A stretch of 35,151 nucleotides of DNA from Rubritalea profundi (GTDB lineage: Bacteria > Verrucomicrobiota > Verrucomicrobiia > Verrucomicrobiales > Akkermansiaceae). The DNA lies in the NCBI RefSeq assembly GCF_002954445.1, contig NZ_MQWA01000001.1, forward strand, positions 1,076,308-1,111,458, read 5' to 3'. The position numbers and the translations under genes were made by a program. Below the pieces are notes generated by a model, which saw only the letters and a program-made list of their open reading frames with translations, had not been told where the DNA came from and made no database searches. Positions 1 through 7,361 of this stretch are shown here, one piece after another (within the stretch, counting starts at the first letter, position 1; each line of letters begins with the position of its first letter).

Positions 1-20
1 TAGGTTAATATGCAGTTTTT

Positions 21-899
21 GTGGGTGATGAGCGTGCGGCATTAAGCATCGAAAAAGCAACAGAGTTTCTCACTTCTGTGGTGCATGATGAAGACTGCGC
101 CTATTCCACTCAGAAGCAGGCGCTCAACGCAGTAGCGTTCTTTTTCAAGCACGTTTGCGGTGTGGAAAATCCGATTTTTGGGGTGAAGCTGAAGCAGACC
201 GGGACCCGGATTCCAGTGGTGCTATCGAATAGCGAGACGCGGAGGCTTTTTGAGAAGCTCGATGAGCCAACGATAGTTCCGAAAAAGACAGACGGAAGGT
301 ATGGCTTGGCTGCACGGCTGCAGTATGGAGCTGGTTTGAGGCTCTCTGAGCTGGTGAGGTTACGGATCAAGGATATCGATGTGGATCGCGGCATGCTAAC
401 GGTGAGGGTGGGCAAGGGCGATAAGGATAGATGCACGGTACTTCCCAAAAGCTTGTGTAAAGAGATCGCGGAGCAGATAGAACGCGCGCGTGAAGTCTGG
501 ACGAGTGACCGAGAGGCGCAGCTGGCTGGTGTTTATATGCCGGGCGCACTGGCGCGGAAATTCCGTAAAGCCGCAGAAACGTTCGAGTGGTTTTGGTTGT
601 TTCCGGCGCGTCAGACGTCGGTGGATTCTGAGAGTGACATACGCAGAAGGCATCATCTGCATGGTCAAGTTTATAATAAGGCGATCAAGCGTGCAGCTGT
701 GGCGGCGAGCATTGAAAAGCGAGTGACGAGCCATGCTTTACGGCATTCGTTTGCTACGCATTTATTGGAAAACGGAGCTGATTTACGAACGATCCAAGTA
801 ATCCTAGGACATGAGGACATCACGACGACTGAGATTTATCTGCATGTCGCGATAGGCTCAAATGGGCTGGGGGTGGTGAGTCCGCTGGATGGGCTGTAA
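21..899 (+). CDS. intI: Integron integrase (IntI-type tyrosine recombinase), 5' end missing or disrupted
   Basis: Site-specific tyrosine recombinase that would insert or excise gene cassettes at attI/attC sites. The catalytic set is visible: Arg107 (in YGAGLRLSEL), Lys132 (GKGDKD), His238 and Arg241 (SHALRHSFATH), His264 (LGHEDITTT) and Tyr273. The integron-specific insertion before the third conserved patch is present around residues 170-222 (GVYMPGALARKF, FEWFWLFPA, RRRHHLHGQVYNKA), which separates it from XerC/D. The protein is 292 aa against about 320-340 usual; the first SAM-like helix is absent. The GTG at 21 is only the first usable start: an in-frame TAA lies at 6-8, and residues before the GTG (YAVF) already look like family sequence. 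So either the gene is broken near the window edge or its 5' part is shifted in frame. No attC-like cassette follows it. Confident about family, unsure whether it is functional. Confidence 0.85.
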   Translation: MGDERAALSIEKATEFLTSVVHDEDCAYSTQKQALNAVAFFFKHVCGVENPIFGVKLKQTGTRIPVVLSNSETRRLFEKLDEPTIVPKKTDGRYGLAARLQYGAGLRLSELVRLRIKDIDVDRGMLTVRVGKGDKDRCTVLPKSLCKEIAEQIERAREVWTSDREAQLAGVYMPGALARKFRKAAETFEWFWLFPARQTSVDSESDIRRRHHLHGQVYNKAIKRAAVAASIEKRVTSHALRHSFATHLLENGADLRTIQVILGHEDITTTEIYLHVAIGSNGLGVVSPLDGL

Positions 900-900
900 T

Positions 901-931
901 AGACTGACGCGCATTAAGAATGCGTGAGTCT
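901..931. repeat. Strong hairpin directly after intI
   Basis: Imperfect inverted repeat: left arm AGACTGACGCGCATT, loop AAG, right arm AATGCGTGAGTCT. It gives about 13 pairs with one G-T pair and a 2-nt bulge. It starts one base after the intI stop codon. No U-run follows, so it is not a classic intrinsic terminator. Its right arm runs into the first copy of the 203-bp repeat. Confidence 0.6.
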
Positions 932-1131
932 GACAGGCCTGGGAGAAAGAGGCTGGAAGCGCTCTTCTACGTGACTGATGCTGACCTATGAGACAGACTA
1001 AATGAGACTATAAGCACTGTGAATCAGCAGCTTCGCTGGATTATTTTGAGCGACCGAGACGGTCGCGCTACGTGCAGAGACCGTCACACTTCAGCCTTAC
1101 TATTCGTGCGATTAGTGAAATTCGTGGTAGA
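929..1131. repeat. 203-bp direct repeat, copy 1
   Basis: About 96% identical to 1193-1395, offset 264 bp. It opens with a module ending in GGAAGCGCTCTTCTACGTG, contains the perfect hairpin GCGACCG-AGA-CGGTCGC (1050-1066) followed by GCTACGTG, and ends with three 9-nt units ATTCGTGCG / ATTAGTGAA / ATTCGTGGT (1102-1128). Short open frames inside it are not conserved as proteins between the copies, so I read it as non-coding. The whole stretch 900-1549 holds only these repeats and related fragments. Confidence 0.85.
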
Positions 1132-1192
1132 GCAGTTTCATTGTGCTGGACCTTTAGCGCCTTTCGTCTTTTTCGCGGTAGAGATCGCTTCA

Positions 1193-1395
1193 TCTGATAG
1201 GCCTGGGAGAAAGAGGCTGGAAGCGCTCTTCTACGTGACTGATGCTGACCTATGAGACAGACTAAATGAGACTATAAGCACTGTGATTCAGCAGCTTCGA
1301 TGGATTATTTTGAGCGACCGAGACGGTCGCGCTACGTGCAGAGACCGTCACACTTCAGCCTTATCATTCGTGCGATTAGTGTGATTGGTGGTAGA
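1193..1395. repeat. 203-bp direct repeat, copy 2
   Basis: Second copy of the element at 929-1131, with the same module order: GCTCTTCTACGTG module, GCGACCG/CGGTCGC hairpin at 1314-1330, and 9-mer phrase at 1366-1392 (ATTCGTGCG / ATTAGTGTG / ATTGGTGGT). Differences from copy 1 concentrate in the 9-mer phrase. The 61 bp between the copies (1132-1192) include TTTCGCGGTAGA, a motif that recurs at 1465 and 1543. Confidence 0.85.
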
Positions 1396-1409
1396 AGTCG
1401 CTTTGCTCC

Positions 1410-1437
1410 AATTAGGAATTAGGAGTTACGAATTAGG
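1410..1437. repeat. Four tandem heptamers
   Basis: AATTAGG, AATTAGG, AGTTACG, AATTAGG in direct succession: a short low-complexity tandem array between the second 203-bp repeat and its third fragment. No coding signal. Confidence 0.6.
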
Positions 1438-1492
1438 AGGTTTTTCTTTCGTATTGTTCGCGTGTTTCGCGGTGGAAAGGATTCGCCTGGCT

Positions 1493-1530
1493 GGCCTGGA
1501 AGAAAGAGGCTGGAAGCGCTCTTCTACGTG
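1493..1530. repeat. Third, partial copy of the repeat's first module
   Basis: 38 bp matching 936-973 and 1200-1237 with one substitution, ending in GCTCTTCTACGTG. Only the 5' module is present, which suggests that the 203-bp element is built from separable modules. It lies 20 bp from the 3' end of waaA. Confidence 0.75.
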
Positions 1531-1549
1531 GGTCGCTCGTGTTTCGCGG

Positions 1550-2845
1550 TTAGGAAATGACTCGCAAGAACTCTACGGTCCTCTGGGTTGCGCCTTGGTG
1601 GAGATCTAACACTTGCTTAGCGGCATCTAATTGATCTGGGTTCTCGAAGTTCTTGTCTAAGGAGTCGACGATAGCAGCCTTGAGCTCTGAAGCATCTGTG
1701 AGTTTCTTTATTCCTTTAACCTCACAGAGCGTGGTGACCAGTGGTTCAAAGTTACTCATGTTAGGTCCGGTGATGACTGGAAGCCCGGCAGCGATCGCCT
1801 CGGTAGGGTTCTGCCCACCTTTTCCAAGAAAACTTTTTCCAACAATCGCGACGTCAGCGTGGGCGGTCCAGTCGCGCATTTCCCCGGTGTTATCGATGAC
1901 GAAGCATGCCCTAGTAGGTTCACTAGCCTGTTTGAATTGGCTGCGAAGGACGACCTCATAACCAAGTTTTTGAAGGTCGTCTCGGATTTCGTCCCTTCTC
2001 TCAGCGTGCCTAGGAACTATCACACAGAGAGCATCCACGTCGATCATCGTCTCAGCTATCAGCGCTTCCTCTCCAGCGTGCGTGCTCAGAGCCATGACAA
2101 TTTTTCGGTCTTCACCGAAAGAATCTAACATCGCCTTAAATCCATCTCTTTGCTGCGGCGCTGAGGCCCCGGCTTGGTCAAATTTAATACTGCCGGTCAC
2201 TTCTAACGAGTTGGCTGGCACGCCAATATTCTGCCAGCGTTGTTTATCGGCCAACTCAGGCACGCCGACTTTGGAGAACAAGCCGAAGACCGGCTGCACC
2301 AGCGATTTCAGTTTGAGATAGCGTCGCTCAGAACGGGCAGACAAGCGTGCATTCCCAACAGTGATCGGAATGCCTCGTTTGTCAGCCATTGCCAGTAAGT
2401 TCGGCCAAACCTCAGATTCAATCAAGACGATCTGCTTTGGCTCGAAGCGCTTGAGCATCCGCCCCACCACGATGGGTAAATCTATTGGGCTATACACCAC
2501 GCGCACCGAGATGGGAGCTTGCTTTACCGCCACCGCATGTCCAGTTGCCGTTGTCGGCGCTAGGACGATTTTATCCTGAGGGAAATTCTCCAGCCACGCT
2601 GCGATCAACTTGAGAGCAATCAACACCTCACCGACACTCACCGCATGGATGTACACCACCCCGCTCGGTTCAAAATCTAATTCATCCCTATATAAGCCGA
2701 CTCGCTCCAGCAAGCCTGAGCCAAAGCCTCCACGCTTGAGCATCTTGATCACCCACGGCCCCACGCCTATCAGCAAGACCAGCGGCAACAATAGATTGTA
2801 TACCAAGCGGATCCAAAAAATCCCATTTCCTTGTCCTCTCGCCAT
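1550..2845 (-). CDS. waaA: 3-deoxy-D-manno-octulosonic acid (Kdo) transferase
   Basis: Transfers Kdo from CMP-Kdo to lipid IVA, the first step of LPS inner-core assembly, at the cytoplasmic face of the inner membrane. The 431-aa length is typical. An N-terminal membrane anchor lies at about residues 12-32. The N-terminal GT-B domain carries the ERVG and HAVSVGE motifs (the catalytic base Glu lies in the latter) and IESEVWPN followed by NARLS. The C-terminal domain has the CMP-Kdo-binding FLGKGGQNPTEAIAAGLPVITGP stretch, the counterpart of the usual GGHNPLEPA. The stop codon of rsmD directly abuts its ATG, so the two are probably co-transcribed. Its presence implies an LPS-bearing outer membrane. 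Confidence 0.95.
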   Translation of the reverse strand: MARGQGNGIFWIRLVYNLLLPLVLLIGVGPWVIKMLKRGGFGSGLLERVGLYRDELDFEPSGVVYIHAVSVGEVLIALKLIAAWLENFPQDKIVLAPTTATGHAVAVKQAPISVRVVYSPIDLPIVVGRMLKRFEPKQIVLIESEVWPNLLAMADKRGIPITVGNARLSARSERRYLKLKSLVQPVFGLFSKVGVPELADKQRWQNIGVPANSLEVTGSIKFDQAGASAPQQRDGFKAMLDSFGEDRKIVMALSTHAGEEALIAETMIDVDALCVIVPRHAERRDEIRDDLQKLGYEVVLRSQFKQASEPTRACFVIDNTGEMRDWTAHADVAIVGKSFLGKGGQNPTEAIAAGLPVITGPNMSNFEPLVTTLCEVKGIKKLTDASELKAAIVDSLDKNFENPDQLDAAKQVLDLHQGATQRTVEFLRVIS

Positions 2846-3397
2846 CTATTTAGCCTTTCTGAGAAACAAGATCGCACAACCACCATAGCTACGTTGGTCC
2901 GCCACTTCCCATGTGGCTGGGACATTCGGTTTATGCCGAGCATCAATTTCTATGACTAACAATCCGTCATCAACCAAGATATGTAGGCCATTTTCCTCAG
3001 CTAACAGCTCGCTAGCAAAGTCGCGGTCGCCGGGGATTTTATAATAAGGTGGGTCAGCAAAGATCAAATCGTAGTTCCCTCTCGCACGTTTTAGAAAACT
3101 CAGGACATCCGCATTGATCACCGAACCACCCTTGAGATTTAGCGTGGTTAGGTTTTTATCTATCACGCTGGTGCAAGCGCGGTTCATGTCCACGAATTCA
3201 CAATTGGACGCTCCACGGCTCAGTGCTTCCAAGCCCAAAGAGCCGGCACCAGCAAATAGATCGAGCACCTTCGCACCATCGACATACGATTGAATGATCG
3301 AAAACATAGCCTCGCGGGTGCGGTCGGTCGTCGGACGCACCACCGCCTTTGGCACCTTGATTTCTCTTCGCTTCGCACTTCCCGCAATGATTCGCAT
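2846..3397 (-). CDS. rsmD: 16S rRNA (guanine966-N2)-methyltransferase
   Basis: SAM-dependent methyltransferase that modifies G966 of 16S rRNA in the 30S head. From the ATG at 3397 the protein is 183 aa and begins MRIIAGSAKRREIKVPK, the standard RsmD start; a longer frame back to 3490 adds 31 Cys-rich residues that are not part of the family, so I reject it. Key motifs are RPTTDRTREAMF, the SAM-binding DLFAGAGSLGLEALSRGA, and the catalytic FADPPYY. It is transcribed with waaA, with no spacer between them. Confidence 0.94.
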   Translation of the reverse strand: MRIIAGSAKRREIKVPKAVVRPTTDRTREAMFSIIQSYVDGAKVLDLFAGAGSLGLEALSRGASNCEFVDMNRACTSVIDKNLTTLNLKGGSVINADVLSFLKRARGNYDLIFADPPYYKIPGDRDFASELLAEENGLHILVDDGLLVIEIDARHKPNVPATWEVADQRSYGGCAILFLRKAK

Positions 3398-3669
3398 GAC
3401 CGACTGGTAGCAGAGGCTAGAGCCAATGAAAAAGCAAAAACAACATCGGCACGATACTCTTGTGAGGAGTTGCTGAGTCTCTATTTGCATCCATCCAATA
3501 CCTAGCTCACGGAAAACTATGCATTTTTTGTACTATTTTCTCTAGTCAGCACAGAAAACCTCCACGTCGGCAGTCAAAAAAATGCAACCTCCAGACATAA
3601 ACAACAGACTAACCTACACTAAACAAACAAGTTACATAACCTCCTAACAAAATGAGAAAACTCTTAAGC

Positions 3670-3699
3670 TTGACCCTAACAATCAAATTCGCATATATT
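3670..3699 (+). promoter_or_regulatory. Candidate sigma-70-type promoter of the cbb3 locus
   Basis: TTGACC at 3670-3675 and TATATT at 3694-3699, spacing 18, each one mismatch from consensus, about 80 nt before the first cbb3 gene. The region 3398-3782 is AT-rich and otherwise holds no gene I can support. I find no clear FNR box (TTGAT-N4-ATCAA) in it. This is a pattern match only. Confidence 0.4.
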
Positions 3700-3782
3700 G
3701 CACAATTTTGAACAAAATCGGCTGAGTGCATCTCCCCCAATTTTGTCACATTCCCGCTCTCTCAACTTAAGCATTCCTGACC

Positions 3783-3968
3783 ATGCCAGTCCTCCATCTC
3801 ACCATATTTATCTCCCTCTTATTAGCGGGAATATTTGTGGTGTGTTTTACAGCTGAAGCATGGCGAAGAAAGGGTAGCAGCACTGATCGATCAGCGCTGC
3901 TTCCTTTATTAGAGCATGACGAGCTTGAGCCTACCACCAAAGACAATACAAAATCTGATTCCATATGA
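3783..3968 (+). CDS. ccoS: CcoS-like small membrane protein, cbb3 oxidase assembly
   Basis: A 61-aa protein with one N-terminal transmembrane helix (about residues 5-24, HLTIFISLLLAGIFVVCFTA), then a charged tail with ALLPLLEHDE. Size, single helix and the short acidic motif after a Leu-rich stretch resemble CcoS, which is needed to insert haem/copper into cbb3 oxidase, though the canonical GQFDDL segment is poorly matched (GSSTDRSAL). Its TGA stop overlaps the ATG of ccoNO (ATGA at 3965-3968), which supports real translation and coupling. The name rests largely on context. Confidence 0.65.
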   Translation: MPVLHLTIFISLLLAGIFVVCFTAEAWRRKGSSTDRSALLPLLEHDELEPTTKDNTKSDSI

Positions 3969-6448
3969 ATCGCGCCACAATTACCTATAACGACAAGTGC
4001 GTTCGCTATTTCCTCTGGGCCTCCATTATTTGGGCGCTCGTGGCAATGCTCGCAGGGGTTCTAGCAGCCCTCCAAATGAATATCTCCATGGAGGTTATTC
4101 GCGAGTCCACAGTCCTCCGACCCATCGTCGAGTTCCTCTCAGGAGGAACTCTAGAAACTGAAGGCATCCCCTACATCACCTTCGGTCGACTTCGACCTGT
4201 GCACACCAACGCTGCGATCTTCGCCTTTGTTGGCAACATGATGTTTGCCGGCATTTACTACTCTACACAGCGTCTCTGTCGTTGTCGTGTTGCTTCGGAT
4301 AAGCTCACTTGGACGCATTTCTGGCTTTGGCAGCTCATCATCGTAGCTGCTGCCGTGACTCTCCCTCTCGGACTAACTCAAGGAAAAGAATACGCTGAGC
4401 TCATCTGGCCAATCGATTTGTTAGTAGCGATCACCTGGCTCATATTCGGTTACAACTTCTTCTGGACCTTGATCAAACGTAACGAGAAATCGCTCTACGT
4501 TTCACTCTGGTTCTATATCGCCACGATCATCACGATCACCATGCTGTATGTGGTGAATAACCTGCAGATACCAACCTCTCTCACGCACTCCTATCCGATC
4601 TTTGGCGGAGTGCAGGACGCTCTGGTTCAATGGTGGTATGGACACAATGCGGTGGCCTTCTTCCTCACGACGCCGATTCTTGGAATCATGTACTACTTCC
4701 TGCCAAAAGCAGCGAATCGTCCAGTTTACTCGTACCGGCTTTCTATCATTCACTTCTGGGCGCTCGTCTTCATTTACATTTGGGCCGGCCCTCACCACCT
4801 TCTCAACACTGCTCTTCCAGAGTGGTTGCAGATTCTCGGAATGCTCTTCTCAGTCATTCTTTGGGCTCCATCTTGGGGTGGAATGCTCAACGGATTGCTC
4901 ACTCTCCGCGGTGCATGGAACAAGCTTCAGACTGATCCGGTGATCAAGTTCTTCGCAGCGGCGCTCACCTTTTACGGTATGGCGACATTCGAAGGGCCAC
5001 TGCTCTCTATAAAAGCAGTCAACGCACTCTCCCACTACACCGACTGGACTGTCGGCCACGTGCACTCAGCCACACTCGGTTGGAACGGCTTCATGGCTGC
5101 TGGTATGTTTTACTGGCTCGCGCCACGACTTTGGAAGACTGAGCTCTACTCTAAAACGCTCGCCAATGCACACTTCTGGATCGGTTTCGTAGGTATTCTA
5201 CTCTACATCTCCGCTCTTTGGATTGCAGGCATCGGCCAATCACTCGCTCTGAACGAGACTGCTAACGGATACGTTGTAAAGCAGTTCGTTGAAACTCTCG
5301 ATAACATCCAGAGCATGCTCTTCATGCGCTCAATCGGTGGAGCTCTCTACCTGGTTGGCTTCCTCCTCCTCGCCTACAACATCTTCATGACTTGTAGAAA
5401 AGGAACCGCTGTAGACGCCACTGTTGAAGTGACAGTCCGTGAACGCGATGAAATCGACCGCGTCACTCTCGGCACGATCGTCAAACAGGATCCATTCGCT
5501 GCAGTGCTCGGACTCCTCATAGCTCTTGTGTTCTGGGTCACCAACCCATCAAACATCTTTAGCCTTGCAGGGATTATATTCTTCTCCGTTCTCGCCTTCG
5601 TGCGCTTCAAGAAGAACGTCAAAAAGTGGAACGATTGGCATGAGACAATCACTGCCAACTACCTTCCATTCACTATCGTCACCTTCTTCGCGGCTGCGAT
5701 TGGTGGAGCCGTGCAGATCATTCCAAACGCGCTCACAGCTAAAGCTGAAGTGATAGATGACCGACTCCAGGTGGTTTACACTCCACTTGAGTTAGAAGGC
5801 CGTGACATCTATGTCGCAGAAGGTTGTCACAACTGTCACTCGCAGATGATTCGTATGCTGGAGACTGACTACGTCCGCTATGGTGACTATTCACGTCTCG
5901 GTGAGTCTATCTACAACTACCCATTCCAGTGGGGTTCCAAGCGAACCGGTCCAGATCTAGCCCGCGAAGGTGGAGACATATCTCAAGGCAGCGAAGTCAT
6001 GCGCCAAGGCCTCCGTGATAACTTCTGGCACTTCCGCCACTTCATGAACCCACGTGACATCGATGCGCGCTCTAACATGCCGTCGTATTCATCTCTGGCA
6101 TCGTCAAAGACGAATTTCTCTGGCCTGCCTGAGAAGATCCGAGTGCAGTCGCTCATTGGAGTTCCATTCCCTGTGATGACTCCTCACGAGATCGAAGGAC
6201 ACGCCCAAGGGCAAGCTCTTGAAATTTCTAAATCAATCGTGGCGCAGAACCCATTCATTTCATGGGTAACGCCCGATATGAGCCGTCAGAAGATCGAGGC
6301 TGAACTCGCGCAAAAGGAGATCATCGCTCTGATCGCTTACATGCAGAAGATCGGCGTCTACGAAGTGCCGGTCGACGAAGATGGCAAGCCGAAAGCTGCC
6401 GCTCCAGCACCTTGGGAAAACCCGGATCAAGATAAAGCTAAGCACTAA
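3965..6448 (+). CDS. ccoNO: cbb3-type cytochrome c oxidase, fused subunits I and II (CcoN-CcoO)
   Basis: Terminal oxidase that reduces O2 to water with electrons from c-type cytochromes and pumps protons across the inner membrane; cbb3 enzymes have high O2 affinity. Residues 1 to about 480 are CcoN: a polytopic haem-copper core with haem b and CuB/b3 histidines visible at H80 (RPVHTNAA), H227 (WWYGHNAV), H277/H278 (GPHHLLNT) and H365/H367 (VGHVHSATLGWNG). Residues about 515-800 are CcoO: two membrane segments, then a periplasmic cytochrome c domain with CHNCH at 621-625 and a methionine ligand candidate in ARSNMPSYSS. Separate CcoN and CcoO are the norm in Proteobacteria; the 827-aa fusion is the notable point. 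It is followed at once by ccoQ-like and ccoP. Confidence 0.95.
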   Translation: MNRATITYNDKCVRYFLWASIIWALVAMLAGVLAALQMNISMEVIRESTVLRPIVEFLSGGTLETEGIPYITFGRLRPVHTNAAIFAFVGNMMFAGIYYSTQRLCRCRVASDKLTWTHFWLWQLIIVAAAVTLPLGLTQGKEYAELIWPIDLLVAITWLIFGYNFFWTLIKRNEKSLYVSLWFYIATIITITMLYVVNNLQIPTSLTHSYPIFGGVQDALVQWWYGHNAVAFFLTTPILGIMYYFLPKAANRPVYSYRLSIIHFWALVFIYIWAGPHHLLNTALPEWLQILGMLFSVILWAPSWGGMLNGLLTLRGAWNKLQTDPVIKFFAAALTFYGMATFEGPLLSIKAVNALSHYTDWTVGHVHSATLGWNGFMAAGMFYWLAPRLWKTELYSKTLANAHFWIGFVGILLYISALWIAGIGQSLALNETANGYVVKQFVETLDNIQSMLFMRSIGGALYLVGFLLLAYNIFMTCRKGTAVDATVEVTVRERDEIDRVTLGTIVKQDPFAAVLGLLIALVFWVTNPSNIFSLAGIIFFSVLAFVRFKKNVKKWNDWHETITANYLPFTIVTFFAAAIGGAVQIIPNALTAKAEVIDDRLQVVYTPLELEGRDIYVAEGCHNCHSQMIRMLETDYVRYGDYSRLGESIYNYPFQWGSKRTGPDLAREGGDISQGSEVMRQGLRDNFWHFRHFMNPRDIDARSNMPSYSSLASSKTNFSGLPEKIRVQSLIGVPFPVMTPHEIEGHAQGQALEISKSIVAQNPFISWVTPDMSRQKIEAELAQKEIIALIAYMQKIGVYEVPVDEDGKPKAAAPAPWENPDQDKAKH

Positions 6449-6459
6449 CACATAAAACC

Positions 6460-6621
6460 ATGATCAAACGCTATATTTTAGAAAACCCTGAGCAACTCGC
6501 TCAGATTGTATTCTCGCTCATCACGATCGGTCTCTTCACCTTCAACATGGTGTACGCCTTTTGCATGAAAAAAGAGAAAGCTCAGCAGATCGCGATGAGA
6601 GCGATCGAACTCGATGACTAA
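6460..6621 (+). CDS. ccoQ: CcoQ-like small membrane protein
   Basis: A 53-aa open frame (MIKRYILENPEQLAQ...) with one transmembrane helix (about residues 15-35, QIVFSLITIGLFTFNMVYAF) and a charged cytoplasmic tail (KKEKAQQ, IELDD). It sits 11 bp after ccoNO and 18 bp before ccoP, exactly where ccoQ lies in cbb3 operons; CcoQ stabilises the complex in other bacteria. Sequence similarity among CcoQ proteins is low, so size, topology and position are the main support. Confidence 0.75.
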   Translation: MIKRYILENPEQLAQIVFSLITIGLFTFNMVYAFCMKKEKAQQIAMRAIELDD

Positions 6622-6639
6622 TCCTCACTCACAGAACTA

Positions 6640-7275
6640 ATGGACAAAGATTCACAACAAGCTGACGCCGATATCAGACGCGCCGACTACGCCACCGAAA
6701 AAGGAGAAGTCATCCTGCGAAAGCACGAATACGATGGCATCCAAGAGTACGACCAAAAGCTCCCAAACTGGTGGCTCGTCGCACTCTGGGCCTCCATCGC
6801 AGCCTTTATCATTTACTACACAGTTTACTACACCTTCGACCTGATGCCATCCTTCTCGGATGAAATGGATGCTAAAGTAGAAGCTGTGCAGGAGATGCGT
6901 AAAAAGGCTCTGGCTGAGACCTTGCCAAAGCTCAATGACAATTCACTGGTTAATGTTTGGAGCACCGACGCTGAAATCGTCGCAGCCGGCCACAAGACTT
7001 ATACTGCTATGTGTGCAGCCTGTCATGGAGCTGACTACAAAGCTAACGGAGGCACCACAGGTCGCGCACTCGACGACGGCATTTGGGAATACGGCGGCAA
7101 GCCTATGGATGTCTTTAACGTCATCAACAATGGTTCTCCTGAAGGAAGTAAGGGTCTCAACGGCATGAAAATGGTAGCCTGGGGGGAAACTGCCCTCACT
7201 CCCAAGCAGGTGGCCGAAGTCACCGCCTTCATCATCAGTATCAATCCTGCTGACTTTGCTGATTTAAAAAATTAG
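6640..7275 (+). CDS. ccoP: cbb3-type cytochrome c oxidase subunit III, single-haem form
   Basis: Membrane-anchored cytochrome c that passes electrons to CcoO. 211 aa: an N-terminal segment with KHEYDGIQEYD, the CcoP hallmark, then PNWW and one transmembrane helix (about 45-66), a charged linker, and a cytochrome c domain with CAACH at 125-129 and methionine ligand candidates in LNGMKMV. Classical CcoP is about 300 aa with two CxxCH sites; only one exists here. A strong terminator follows, closing the structural part of the operon. Confidence 0.93.
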   Translation: MDKDSQQADADIRRADYATEKGEVILRKHEYDGIQEYDQKLPNWWLVALWASIAAFIIYYTVYYTFDLMPSFSDEMDAKVEAVQEMRKKALAETLPKLNDNSLVNVWSTDAEIVAAGHKTYTAMCAACHGADYKANGGTTGRALDDGIWEYGGKPMDVFNVINNGSPEGSKGLNGMKMVAWGETALTPKQVAEVTAFIISINPADFADLKN

Positions 7276-7286
7276 CCCCCCTACTC

Positions 7287-7334
7287 TGAGGTGCTGAGCT
7301 CAACACTAGGACTCAGCACCTCATTTCTTCTTTC
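7287..7334 (+). terminator. Intrinsic terminator after ccoP
   Basis: A perfect 12-bp stem, TGAGGTGCTGAG (7287-7298) with CTCAGCACCTCA (7312-7323), a 13-nt loop and a T-rich tail TTTCTTCTTTC. It separates the oxidase genes from the biogenesis genes starting with ccoG. Confidence 0.85.
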
Positions 7335-7361
7335 TGAAAGTAACACTCCAGATTCACCCAC

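Noticed and set aside
1019-1255. Short plus-strand open frame within the repeat region
   Set aside because: It spans the junction of two non-coding repeat copies, is Arg/Phe-rich, and the second copy does not preserve the frame.
900-1620. attC (59-base element) sites downstream of the integrase
   Set aside because: GTTAGGA at about 1549 and ATCTAAC at about 1604 resemble core sites, but the first does not fit GTTRRRY, the second lies inside waaA, and no imperfect palindrome joins a proper pair.
3398-3490. Longer N-terminus for RsmD
   Set aside because: The extra 31 residues are Cys- and Phe-rich and precede the standard MRIIAG start.
3651-3710. 19-codon ORF (MRKLLSLTLTIKF...) upstream of ccoS
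   Set aside because: It overlaps the best promoter match and has no coupling to a neighbour; too short to support.
3500-3782. FNR/ANR box upstream of the cbb3 locus
   Set aside because: No TTGAT-N4-ATCAA-like palindrome could be found by eye; TTTTGAACAAAAT is only a loose half-site match.
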